DNA of 64,000 bases. Source: Diprion similis (lineage: Eukaryota; Arthropoda; Insecta; Hymenoptera; Diprionidae). Numbering within the stretch: position 1 is the first letter of the stretch; every line of letters starts with the position of its first letter. The stretch is from assembly GCF_021155765.1 (NCBI RefSeq), contig NC_060112.1, forward strand, positions 11,284,001-11,348,000. The letters are read 5' to 3'. The translations under genes and the position numbers were made by a program. The notes under the pieces were generated by a model. The model made no database searches. It had not been told where the DNA came from and saw only the letters and a list, made by a program, of their open reading frames with translations. Positions 24,245-35,735 of the stretch are shown piece by piece.

Positions 24245-27200
24245 TCAAGGCTCGTCTGATTGCTTTTCGCAAATTGTTTTCTTAGTGATAAGTGACAAGT
24301 TAGGCGCAGTTAAGCTATCGCTCTGGTCTTGAGGACTAGCTCTGGAAGAGTTGGTCATTGATGAAATAGGTTTTTCACACGAACTATTTGAGTGTTCGAT
24401 GTTTGGTGTAGACGTTCTAGCTTTCAAAAGCAAAGCACGTTCTGTACTTTTGTTAGCGTCTCTTATAGAAATCGACGAAACGTCGCTTAAGTTTGGCAGA
24501 CAATTTATTTTAGATTCGTGATCTTTTTTCATCACAGGCGAAATCATTTTTCTTGACGGATTTATAGGAGTTGTATCGGAATTAGATGACGAACTAAGCG
24601 CGCTAGCCTCCCGGGTTTTTTTCAGTGTCGTTATGGCCCAACCAAGACCTAATTTTTTTAATGCTGCTTCCATCTCTTCCGGTGATGAAGTGTATTTCAA
24701 TATGTCTGAGGTCGGTGTGCTAGTAATTTCGGAAATTCCGGATAGCCCGGAAAAACTATTGGAACTTGTGGAAGTTATCTTGTCTTTATCCAGCTGTGTA
24801 GAAACTGACGTGACAGGTTGCCGTGACTCTTTTCGATGGAAAGGTGTTTCTGCTTCTACCGTAGCTGTTTGAGTGTGAAAAATTAAGTTGCGCTTGTGCA
24901 ATTCTGCGCTGATGTCGGGTATCGAACTTGAAGATTCTGGGGAACTATCATTTCTTAAAACTGTGTTGTCACTCTGCATTCCAGAGACTTCAGCAGTTTT
25001 CTGAGATGACTTTGTACCCAAATGTGGACATGTAGTTTCGCATTTATCTTGCGTTTCAGAGGATCGTGACATTCCTGCATCGGGGATTGCTGTCTGTTTG
25101 CTTTGTATTATCGGAGGCGGCGTTGAACCTTTTGTGGGAGATTTAGAGATTGAAGGCAAAGCTGAGGGTGATGACGCGTGGACTGGAGTCCGGCTCCAAA
25201 TCGCTGAAGGACTCGTCGGCTTTCCCACAGTATTCTGATAATTTTGAGACAGGTTCTTTCGACTCTTGACACTCATAGGGCTTTTTGCACTTTTGTGACT
25301 TTTGCTTGCTGTGTCTGGTGTGTCGAATTCTACTATAGTAGACAATTCGTGACCCGGGGATCCTGTTTGAATTCTAAAATAAAAAACGTAGTAGCGTGAG
25401 TCTACAGCAATGGACAAAATAATTCAAAAAATTTTACGTGATATACTATGTACATGAGACATATAACAAAACCTTTACTTATAATAAAGAAGAGTGCATG
25501 TAATAATTACAGCATTACATTTCGGATAAACTTGCAGTTAGAAGCGGTTTTTAGCATCAGTCTATTTACTAACACAATACTTGGAAATTACCTGTGTGGT
25601 CCATATATTAAAGTGACAGGTGGCCTTGGTCGATGAATATCAGTGGTGTTTGTAGTCATTCTTTGAACTTTAGGAATTCCTGCTAGCAATGGAACAAAGT
25701 CTGTATCCTTCTGAAATTGGATATAGGAAAGTTAAATTCAACCTGAGTCATTGAGAAATCCTGGGCTACATTAGTCGTTTATTGACGGGTTCTAAAATTC
25801 ATAAAGATGTTTGTTTACCTGGTAGGAAAATAAACTCTCTAATTTCTAATATGTATATGAGAAAGTGATTCATAAAATTTGTTCTCAACTAGAATACATG
25901 GATTTTGAATGTAAAGTGAGTGTAATCTAGATACCAACCTCTGTCTTGCTGCAAGACCCTGAACAATCTTGTTTTGTTGGTGACGAAACAGTTCCTTGTT
26001 TTTTTGGAGATGGGGATGTTTGTCTTTCAGGAGTTGCTGCAGACACATGTTGCGAAGGTGGAGACTGAATGCTTGTGAAGTCGCTATAGTCCGGTGTACT
26101 TTCAGAAAAAAGATTATCTAAAGCTTTACTTTGTTCCAATATTTCCTTTGACAATCGTTCAACAACATCGTCTCTTTGTCGAGGCGATTTCTCTCGAGAT
26201 GGTGAAATAGGCTGAGTAACTGTCATCTCAAGGCTTGTCTTCGGCTTTTGTGGTAAATTGAAATGTGACAAAGGTATATTCACATGCTCAGAGCTGATGA
26301 TTCTGGGAGTTCCCCTTCTAGGTACTTCGCGCAATTCATTATTCACTGAAGAATGTGCATCTGTTCCTATACTGCTTTGAATTGCAGAATTTTCATCAGT
26401 TTCAGTAGATACGCTCGGCTGAGTAAACGACGTTTTCATCTTTGACGGCTGATTTGAAAGTTTTTCAACTGCAATTATTCGCTGTGATTCATTAAGTGTC
26501 TTCGCCAATTGACTGTGGATAGCTTCTATGCTGTCTACTAGTTGACGAACGCTTTGTAAATCACTCGTCATTGGTGGTGGTCCTGGAACCTGGAACATTG
26601 TGGATTCGTCACTCTGTCCCCCGACGGAGAGCTCCATACCTCTTTGTTCGCTCCGAACTTTTTCAATCAGATCAGTTAATGACGCAATTCTGTCTGTGCA
26701 CATACTTTGCAGGTCCTGATATTTTTTTAATATTTTCGGATAATTCTTTGATGAGGTGTAACTCTGAATATCCTGAATATTAGAATGCGTTAATGTGCAC
26801 TGTGGATTTTTACACATACAAATATCTGGAGATTTATTCAAATGTTCTGAGGGATCCAGTTTTTTCAACACATAATTGGACATCTCATTGGGAGTTGACT
26901 GCCGATCTGGGAATGTGATTACCATGGTATTATCCGGTGATTGAGAAATTGTTGAATCAAAGAATTCAAGCACTCTGTGAATTTGCCTTGAATGAGGTGT
27001 GTTTGTTGGTAAATTAATCGTTCTTGGTGAAGGAGTTCCTGGTGATGAGACTGGGCTTATCCCTCTTTTTTTCGATCTCATGGCCGCGAATTCCGAGCTC
27101 TCTAATATTTCTAAGATTGGAGTACTATTATTCCTAACACTAAGATACGATGCAGGGGTTGGCGGTGGTGGGCTCCTATACGAAGTTGAAGTGTCCGAAG

Positions 27201-30200
27201 TATCACTCGTTTTCGTGTGTTTTGTCAGTACAGGAGTTCTTTCTCGTGACGTTTCTATTAAAGTATCTTTGGAACTTTCAGTACTCGCATCCCTGGATAC
27301 TTGGTTACTAGGTGGTGGATTGATTTTCACTTTTATTCCACCTTTATCTAACTGTATTTTAACTTTCTTATCGCTAATTTTGATTGGCTGTACATTAGAA
27401 ATGTTCGATCTCGGAGTGCTCTGTTTTGACACTGGGGCAGACTTTGATAGCTTCTTTACAGGAGTCGAAGCTTTACCCCCAGGCACCAAGCGAGGCTTAG
27501 AAATTACTCTCGGTGAATTTCGTCGCGAGAGTCTCAAATGGCTTCTCTTTTTCCTCGGCGTTACTTTGATATGCTTTTTCTTGATATCAATGACAATCCC
27601 AGTTTCTGTTGAATCTGAAGATCCGCTGCTACTTTTCGTTGCAACAATATCTTCCTTGAGTAAAGTATCATAAGATTTTAGCTCATCACCATTTTCTCGA
27701 CTAGTCGAGTTGCTGGTGCTACTGCGCTGACCATTTATCAATTCAACTTGCACACTCTTATCTACTGCATCACCTCTATCATCTAACGCTGACGTTTGCA
27801 CTGCTATTTCAATTCTTTTGGGAGGTGCCGATGCTTTCTTTTTTCCTTTTTTCAATTTATTTTTGTCACTTTCATCGCAACTTGACAAATTGACTACTTT
27901 GATTTCAGGAACTGGAGATGATTGTACTTTTTTCTTAGGTGCAATCGTTTGCGTCGATGTATTTTCGGTGAACAACGGTTTTACACTGGCACTAAAAATA
28001 CTGTCAGGTAAGTTGGCTCCGAACTCTTTCAACAGGAGCCTCTTTTGTCGCTCTACTTTGCGAAGCATTTCTAAAATTTGTTCATCACGAGACATCTCGT
28101 TCTTTTTCTCCTGCTTTTCTTCTTCAGAATCTTTCAAAGGTTCAAAGAATGGAGGTTCGTGCCACACAGCACCGGGAGTATTTTCTGCATTATTCTGTTC
28201 ATTAATAGGTGGAATTGTCACTACTCGCTCGACAGGACTTGAAAAGTTGCTTTCCTCTGTCCGTGTAAAACCATCCTGAGCAATTGTTTCAAACGCGAAA
28301 TCCATATCTTTTTGACGTTTCACAAGGAGCTCTTGACGTCGCATTGGATTCACGTAAATGTCTTTGACCTAATTGAAAAACCAAAAGATATACATCAGTT
28401 AGATTTATATGATAACAATTTCATTTCGGTTCTTATGCAAAAGCAACATGGAGGTGAAAATATTTAAATATCAGACAGTTAATAACTATGTGAATTCTGT
28501 TTAGATGATAACTTCGTTTTCATCTAATTAGAGATAGTTTAACCAGATTAGTGTACCTAATTTTGGTTAAGTACAGGACCTTCCACCCAGGAATATAATA
28601 CATAACTTACCGGGGGACCATGAATTTGGCTAGCCTTAAGTTTGCGTTCCTCACGTGATAGGTGATCTAAATTGTGCAATAAATTTTCGTAATCCCGGCG
28701 CACTCTTTCGCGCAATATTGCATCGTTCCCACGACGCTGGGCATGGCGACGTCGATTTTCAACTAAACTGTTAGCATTTTCTGATTCAGTGACTTCACGT
28801 GCCAACTGTTCCGCATTTGGCTGCAAAAATTTATTGTTTGATAACATTATTCGTATAAATAATTATTGCTGAACATTTGTATTTCAGTAATGTGGTGTGA
28901 TACAGAGTAATTCAATGAAACTAATTATGAACTAAAGTAGATTCTGATATAAGATACAAACCTCGCCACTAATATTTATTCTTTCAACAACACCGAACGG
29001 TTTATTGTAAGCATTTCTCTGCCTGGTATTATGATCATAGAGTTGGACTTTGCTAGAAGCTGCTGATGTTGTGTGCCTCGGTGTTTTTTTAGACACCATT
29101 TGGTCTATGGCACCATCGGAAAAGTATGAAGAATCATCACTCAACGTGGTCGGACTGCTGCTAGTACTGCTAATAGAACTGGTGGAATCCGGTTTGTAGT
29201 CTTGAGGGTTGTAGCTTGAATGAAATTCGTATACTATAAGTACGATATTCTGGAATGTCACTATACTCAAATCAAGCTATTCGAGGGAGGATGTGCATCC
29301 TTATTGGTAAAAAATTTGAATTGACGTAAATGGGAATTGAAACTTACAATTGTCTAAATTTTATATTTCTACTGTAATAATTTATGTTAGAAAATATGCA
29401 AAACGATAATAAAACCTTGCCACTTTATTAGCTTTCGAAGGGGAATTTAAAGTTGGTAAATTTTTTCTAGGTTCTTGATCATCAGACTCGCAACCAGTTG
29501 TCACACGTGGGAAATCCGATATATCAGTGATTGTTTTATTCGTTGAGCGTTTTGATTCTGTCTCTGCCTTATGCATAGGTACTCTGGATGGACCCGGTTG
29601 TTGTTCTGTCCTTTTTGCTTTTGGATTGCTCACAACAACCTGTAAATGAATTCAAACAAGTATTATTATCGTGGTGACTTTCTGGCATTACAAAAGAGTC
29701 ACCTAATTTAAGTTACTTTTTGCTGTAAAAACACCTGCTAATATTAGGATATCGTTCTTGTGGGATTGTAAATTTATGGAATGTGCCAATAGTCACACCT
29801 GAACATCTGACGATTGAACGACTACTTTAGGAACCGATGTCTGGAACCTATTGGTTTTTTTCTCCCGTTTTTTCTTAGGACTTGTTCGAACTGTGTTTTC
29901 ATTGTCTGACGAGTCTGAAGCTTGATCAGAATTATTTTTGGTGCATGATTTTTTCGGCAAATTAGCCACCATAGACGCTCGTGCATTTTCCATCTCTCGT
30001 ACTTGTCGCTGCCTCTCGTGTAAGGCAGTATGGCCATCATCCACCTGAAAATACGGTTATTAAAGGTATATAGATTCGGCCAAGTAAAAGTTATTTTAAA
30101 TGCAATAACTGAAGAAGGCATTGATGTAAGACTTGACACTTCTGAGTTACTGCGTTATTTAAATATTAATAAAATTTACCTGCGTTGAATCTTTCAAGCG

Positions 30201-30954
30201 TTGTCGGGCTTCTCTTCCTCTTTCTGCTGCTATTAGTCTATTTTTTTTTCGATCAGCCTCCAATAGTGTCTCCACATCTGGCTGAAGTGCTGCGGAAGCA
30301 TGTGCGCGTCCGATGTCTTCCATATCTTCTTGGTACTTCCTTTGAAGATCCATGATTTTTTGATCGTGCATTTGTCGGAGTTCTGAACGTCCGTCTTTCT
30401 CCAATTGTGTGAGCTGTGCCTTGGAGACATTTTTGGCACGTTCCAAAAGTCTGTTCGATATTTCTTTCGACTGTTGCCTAACCTAGAGACCAAGCGATAA
30501 TAAATAATTACTTACTGATCAACTAGATTGTGTGTCAGATGTCACTGTATCGAGTAGAGGGAGGTGAACATGATTTAAATATAGTACAGGATGGGTAGAT
30601 ATAAAATTGTATTGCTGTCAGCTGAAAATTAAAGTTTTTTTTTCAATTTAGAAGAACAATTCAAATACTCAAAATGAGTTTTTCGTTGGTATTCAAGGCG
30701 AATGTATAAAATTGATTATCTGCGAGTAAGCCAATGGTAACGAAGAAGAATTAGTGACCTCATAAGGAGGGCAGATTTCCTTGAAGAATTCAAATAAAAA
30801 GAATTAGAAAATTGATGAGTGGACACACCTGTTCCAGCCGTAACTTTCTTCGCCTGTCACGTTCGTTTTTTTTAATTTGATCTAAATCCGACAGAACCAT
30901 TCTTCCACGGCGAATGCTTACCGGGTTTCCGTTTACAGTCACATTTATGGACAT
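24245..30954 (-). CDS. CEP295: CEP295/Ana1-like centrosomal (centriole) protein, complete
   Basis: Nine coding exons on the minus strand: 30,829-30,954, 30,180-30,482, 29,799-30,044, 29,416-29,639, 28,962-29,214, 28,611-28,820, 25,939-28,368, 25,592-25,710 and 24,245-25,373. All phases agree, giving 1,679 aa; Drosophila Ana1 is similar in size and human CEP295 longer. CEP295/Ana1 drives centriole-to-centrosome conversion by linking the centriole wall to CEP152/Asl. The match lies in the N-terminal 450 residues: LSDLDQIKKNERDRRRKLRL then EQVRQQSKEISNRL, KIMDLQRKYQEDMEDIGRAH and ALQPDVETLLEADRKKNRLI, aligning in order with the human N-terminus, then a QKDMDFAFETIAQDGF block at the start of the large exon. 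The rest is Ser/Thr/Pro/Lys-rich and largely disordered. A compact block (LKKLGLGWAITTLKKTREAS, around residue 1,545) near the C-terminus looks conserved. An in-frame Met nine codons upstream (30,981) is an alternative start. Confidence 0.83.
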
Positions 30955-31328
30955 CACACAACTTGCAATGAACCAAGTCAAATGATTTTATATAAATGAA
31001 TCTTCCGACCTGTTGAGGGATCTTGATACTCAAATTGTAAATGACAACACAACGGCTCTTTCAGGTGTCAGACCAATCAGACGCCTTCATCCGAAGCCAC
31101 TGAACTCGATTGCTGTGGATTCTGGACGGAAATATGAGAAACACAGAGGGCTGATCGTAATAAAAGTTTCGTCGTGGTCGGATCGAAGGGACTTTGCATT
31201 GTTCGATCGGTAACGATTGGCACGAGCGTTGTCTTTATTACCGACACTCGTCGATCACCAAACGTGTCGGTAAGTCTATGGTTGGGATCATCATCTGCCA
31301 TGTTCAACTGTCAACAATCAACACCAAT
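30955..31328. promoter_or_regulatory. Bidirectional promoter region between CEP295-like and MRNIP
   Basis: Only 374 bp separate the start codons of two divergently transcribed genes, so the region must contain both 5' UTRs and the core promoters. It is less AT-rich than neighbouring introns and has several CpGs and no obvious TATA box, as expected for a divergent housekeeping promoter. I cannot place the transcription starts. Confidence 0.6.
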
Positions 31329-32590
31329 ATGGGACAGGAGCTAAACGTTTTGCAATGTTTTTCCTGCAAAATGTTTCAGGTACAACACCTTGCGACTACT
31401 TTGTTCTGTTTGAGAATGCAGTTATTATAATGAAATATAAATTTCAGGTTCATATCGTCAAAAAAGCGAAGAAATGGCAATGCAAGATATGCAACGAGAT
31501 GCAATCTATACAACATGTAACGATAATTCACTTGTTATCAGTTGTATTACTCATTGTGAAATTCATTCTATTCATTTGATCGTTCACAGTATCGTGTTGC
31601 GTATAAAGATGATTTTCTATTCTTTGTACTTAACATAAATCAACCACCACTTCACTGATTTTTCAGGTTTATTATCAAGGTTCTGGTCAAGACTGTCGTC
31701 TTCAAGTTCAGCACTTGAATTTGATGAAAAATACTGCAAACCAGAGAAAGTCGGATGTGTCGGATGTATCAAGTGAAATGGAAGTTAAAGAAAACGTTAT
31801 AACTGAAAGACCTACCCCACATAGTAAATGGACAAAATATCTTGTTGAAACTGAAGAAAAACCTTGTGAAAAAGATTTAACTAGTGACAACGAAACATTA
31901 GTGGATAAAGATATAGATGATAAAGAACAAGCAGTATCGTTACTTTTTGATAACAATAAAATAAAAACTTCAATTTCTACAAGGTCACAAGACCGAAACA
32001 CAAACATCTCTATGTTAAGAAATAGAACTGAAGATAAACAAAATGAAGAATTGCTGGAAGGCAGTCATGCTTTGAGCACTAATACTTATACACGAAATGG
32101 GGCGAATATTAATATAGAATTACCGGACAATTCCAATCCGCAATCATTAATAGGACAAGGCGCTAGTTGCAGTCTCAATTATTTTGGTCTGAATGAAACC
32201 AGTACTACACCGCAAAGCTATGCAAAAAGAAAATTCTGTACAGAAAGTGTCATATATGAATATGAGTCTAGGAATGAAAACAGGATTGAATTGAATTCTT
32301 ATTCACCTAAACCTGCAGGTACAATGTTTAAGCGGTCGAAAATGGCAGTAGACGTTTCATTTAGAAAAAGAAATCTTGAAAATATAGTGAAACCATCCAG
32401 TTCTAAGTGTGAGGAAACTTTTGAAAAATCAGACAAAAATAACTTAACTATCAAGAACGATAAACTACTGTTGAAAGAAAGAAACTGTAGTCTTAGTGCA
32501 AACCAGCTACAAGTTCATGACTTCAGCTTGAAAAAAAAATCATTCTTTGAGACAGATTCTGATGATTTTGACGATATTCTTGATTTTTAG
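31329..32590 (+). CDS. MRNIP: MRN complex-interacting protein (MRNIP), complete
   Basis: Three exons: 31,329-31,379, 31,448-31,516 and 31,667-32,590, with phase-0 GT-AG introns, giving 347 aa (human MRNIP is of the same order). In vertebrates MRNIP binds MRE11-RAD50-NBS1 and promotes the DNA double-strand-break response and fork protection. The N-terminus MGQELNVLQCFSCKMFQ then VHIVKKAKKWQCKICNE forms a small zinc-ribbon-like module (C10, C13, C29, C32). It continues as MQSIQH, VYYQGSGQDCRLQVQHLN, matching the vertebrate GEGSGADCRRHVQKLN segment. HSKWTKYLVE (about residue 80) corresponds to the vertebrate SRWLKYLE motif. The middle is hydrophilic and poorly conserved. The C-terminus ends in an acidic-aromatic tail (FFETDSDDFDDILDF) like the vertebrate GEDFDDDV end. 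The gene is head-to-head with the CEP295-like gene and convergent with Sulf. Confidence 0.93.
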
Positions 32591-32621
32591 TTAGTGTAAA
32601 CACAGTTTCACAAGGTTTCAC

Positions 32622-32627
32622 AATAAA
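32622..32627 (+). terminator. Polyadenylation signal of MRNIP
   Basis: An AATAAA hexamer starts 32 bp after the MRNIP stop codon, implying a very short 3' UTR. No competing canonical signal is closer. Confidence 0.55.
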
Positions 32628-34352
32628 TTAGAATCGAAGGTAGAAATAGATTGCTTCAAAGGGATTTTAATGTTTTTGAAATATATCTTTGTTTACGCGT
32701 TAAAGCCAGGCTATAAAATAATAGGTATTACAGTTTTCTAACGAAAAAAAAAAAAATCAATTCGTAGGCGTTTAATTATTGGTTTCAATGGTCGAATTAT
32801 TTTCACAGAGAAATCGGTTATTATGCTACAATTCCTATTAGAAATATAAATTACTTACAGATTTTTTAGCCGTCTATGTATGTATGTATATGTGTATACA
32901 TGTCGGTATTGAGCCTTAATTTGTTAACTGGCACCTTACGTTGTGTAATTATCATTTATAATCAGTTAGCAGGCGGAGGACCCACTTCGTTATTACCTTA
33001 TTTATAATCGTACACAGAATGGCATAAATATTTTTCTATATTAAATTTATTGTGTGAGAGCTATAGGCTGCAAATATTCCAAGGTCAAGAGAATTTCAAT
33101 TGAAAATCATAAAAGCTGGATACCCGAATGGATTTTATTACTCGCATAAAAATAAAGTTACGGCTAAACCGAGCGCGTGATCAATCATATGGCAGTTATA
33201 ATATAATTTAAAAAATTCAATAAACTTTCGAATCAATTTTTGAAATTAATTGAAAATTCTAGTCAGATATAATATATATATATACAGTCTTATTATAGAG
33301 TTACAATACATATATTTATTTCTTAGTTTATGAGGAAGGGGGGTCAATATATCGTATGAGGATGCATATTTACTTCTCCATCGAATAATATCTCTGTAAA
33401 ATTACAAAAGTATAATGATTGTTCGAAATGCTCCTGGCAGTGGGTCATGACAGAAAATTTTTCTCATACTTTGAACAATGGATCATTGGAAGAGTTGATA
33501 AAAATTTCAAGAAACAGACATGGCAGCGTATAGTCTAAACAACGTTTCGTATTTTATCAAAGTTAGGTTTTATAACTCGCATTTTATGACAATAGAATTA
33601 TCGATAAATACATTTCTTTTAAATCAAATTTGTTTAAAACTAGACTGTTTGAGAACGTGAAGACAGAGGAAAAATCGATGGTACGACAGTTTGGTTTCGT
33701 TGTGTGCTTAAGCCTTGAAAGTCGTAATACAAGTATTAATTACAAGTTATCAGATATAATTATTATAAATATTAGATAGTTACTTAATATCGGGAACTTA
33801 TAGGTATACGAATACCTATAATAATGTATGCATATATTTATGGTTACAGGGAAATTATCACTGTCGTATCATTCGGGCGTATCATTAATTCATTAGTATA
33901 ATTCATTAATTAAAAGTCATAACAGTAGTGTACGTATTACAGTATCAAACTGATTGTTCGTTTGCCATCAGATTAAAACGAATTTCATACTTTCATGACC
34001 CTGTTGTTCTGAAATACAATGCAAATCTGTAACTGAAGTTTTTGCTATGGATCTATTAAGCCTTGTATATTGTGTAAATGTTTCTAATGTACTGTCTGAG
34101 TAGCGAGTAAGCGAATTCAACGTTATTTGTCCAACCATAAATCTCGTGTAAGGCAAATAAAATTGGGTGGATCCATGGCTCCAAAAAACTTTGCAAAACT
34201 AGCACTGTTTCGATCGAAGCATTCACTGAACTTATACTTGAATCACCATAATAGCTGTATGATTTCATCGCTGTCTGACAATAGTGGAATAAAGAAAAGA
34301 GTGCCCGAATGGTTGGATACAGAGACTGTAGAAATAAGACGAAATATGGGAA
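32628..34352. other. Convergent intergenic region (3' UTR of Sulf)
   Basis: About 1.7 kb of AT-rich sequence lies between MRNIP and the Sulf stop codon. It contains short (TA)n and ATGTATGTATATGTGTATACATG-like tracts (near 32,876-32,900 and 33,270-33,290) and a minus-strand AATAAA (tttatt near 33,315) that could end a long Sulf 3' UTR. An 81-residue plus-strand open frame at 34,127-34,372 overlaps the last Sulf exon in antisense and is not supported as a gene. Confidence 0.5.
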
Positions 34353-35735
34353 TTAATTCACTGGGGAACTAGTATTGATGCCGATGACGCCGCGAATTTG
34401 TTGTTGCGAATTCTTCGTGGTGCCGCCATCCACTTTGCCAACTTCTGCTGCGTCTTTTCCACGGGCTGAAACGGAATTGTTTGTTTTCTTTTAATTTCAT
34501 CCGTTAAATTGGATTCTAATGTATTCACCCGACTTCTTTATTTGAAATAATTTAAATCTACTTCGATATAGGTAATTGTAGTAGTAGTAAAAAATATTTT
34601 TTATTAAGTAATTGCACTCACTTTGGTAACTTTTTGCGTTTTTTGTTTGGGTGACCACCCAGCTCACTTTCCCGGATAATTTGTAACGCTGACGGCACAA
34701 ACATGTCTGCAGCTAAATCAGAGAAAATACCGAATGAACTGAGACTGAGGTAATTATTCACCGGAACGTGGCTTTGTTGATAAACTTTGAAACGTCCTTC
34801 TTACCAAAAGCATTGCTGTACTTTCTTTTACTCGCATATCTCTGATGCTGTTGCGTCTGTGGAAAGTTATCCTTAGCGCTACCGACCGTGCAATCACGCG
34901 TCCCTCTGCAACCCTTCAGATGTTCTAGTTGGTCGTGAAGGTAAGACCTTTCCGCAGATGTCAGTGTTGAAATTCTATTCCACTGTTCGAACGGGTCTGC
35001 AAAAGATATTGAGAATAAAAATGTGGCGCTGTAATAGTTGTGGCGAAAAAATGCGTCACTCTAACTGGCCCATATTTAATTTTAAAAGACCTCTTCCAAC
35101 ATATTTTTTAAATTACATCGATTCAATGTGAGAAAACTAATGCCTCACAGCTTGCACTAAGTTGTGTGCTCTTTTATAACCGCATAATTAACTTGAAACG
35201 ATATGTTCCGATCACAGAGTTCTCGGGGCCATCTTGTTTAGTCGCGTAAAAATAATTATCATCGTCTACGATTATTGTGATATTTCACTTTACGTTGAGC
35301 AGTATAAAATAAGCCGCTAATTCTTACCAACTCTCAAATTGTAGAAGGTTACCAGGCCCGTGGTAAATTCGCAGTAGAGGAAATTGTGGGTGACGTTTAT
35401 CGTGCGAACACACGAGTAGGTATTGTTGTTTGCGTTCATGCAGAAGCAGAATGGCCCCGAGGTCCACATCGGTGCCGTTCGCCAGTGATCGTTGTCGTGT
35501 TCAAAGCAGTTCATTTTTTCGCTCAAACACTCCTTTTCAAGTTTCGCTTTCTTCCTAAGCTTGCGTTCTTTCTTCCTGAGTCGTTCTTCCTTCAATTTCC
35601 TTCGCTCTTCTTTCGCCACTTCTTTCTCATCCCGTTTCGGATACAAGTCAGGCTCGCAGTAACACTTGTGCCTCGCTTCCAGTGGATTGTTCAACATCGG
35701 TGGAAGTCGGCCGTTTTTGTTCGTTGTAGTGATGC
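34353..35735 (-). other. Sulf C-terminal module exons
   Basis: Exons 35,328-35,735, 34,805-34,996 and 34,353-34,465. The first holds a Cys pair (HKCYCEPD), a Lys/Arg/Glu-rich coiled segment and the strongly conserved [35 protein letters not shown] and [13 protein letters not shown] blocks. The second gives [10 protein letters not shown] and [13 protein letters not shown], matching the vertebrate MNTDPYQLTN and MELRSCQGYKQC region. The last 36 residues are a variable tail ending GINTSSPVN before TAA. Confidence 0.88.

Noticed and set aside
25448..25636. Small plus-strand frame between CEP295-like exons
   Set aside because: Overlaps an intron and exon 25,592-25,710 in antisense; chance frame.
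26999..27673. 224-residue plus-strand frame
   Set aside because: Antisense shadow of the large CEP295-like exon, whose codon frame, splice sites and family match are on the minus strand.
34127..34372. 81-residue plus-strand frame near the Sulf 3' end
   Set aside because: Partly antisense to the last Sulf exon and partly UTR; no family match or promoter evidence.
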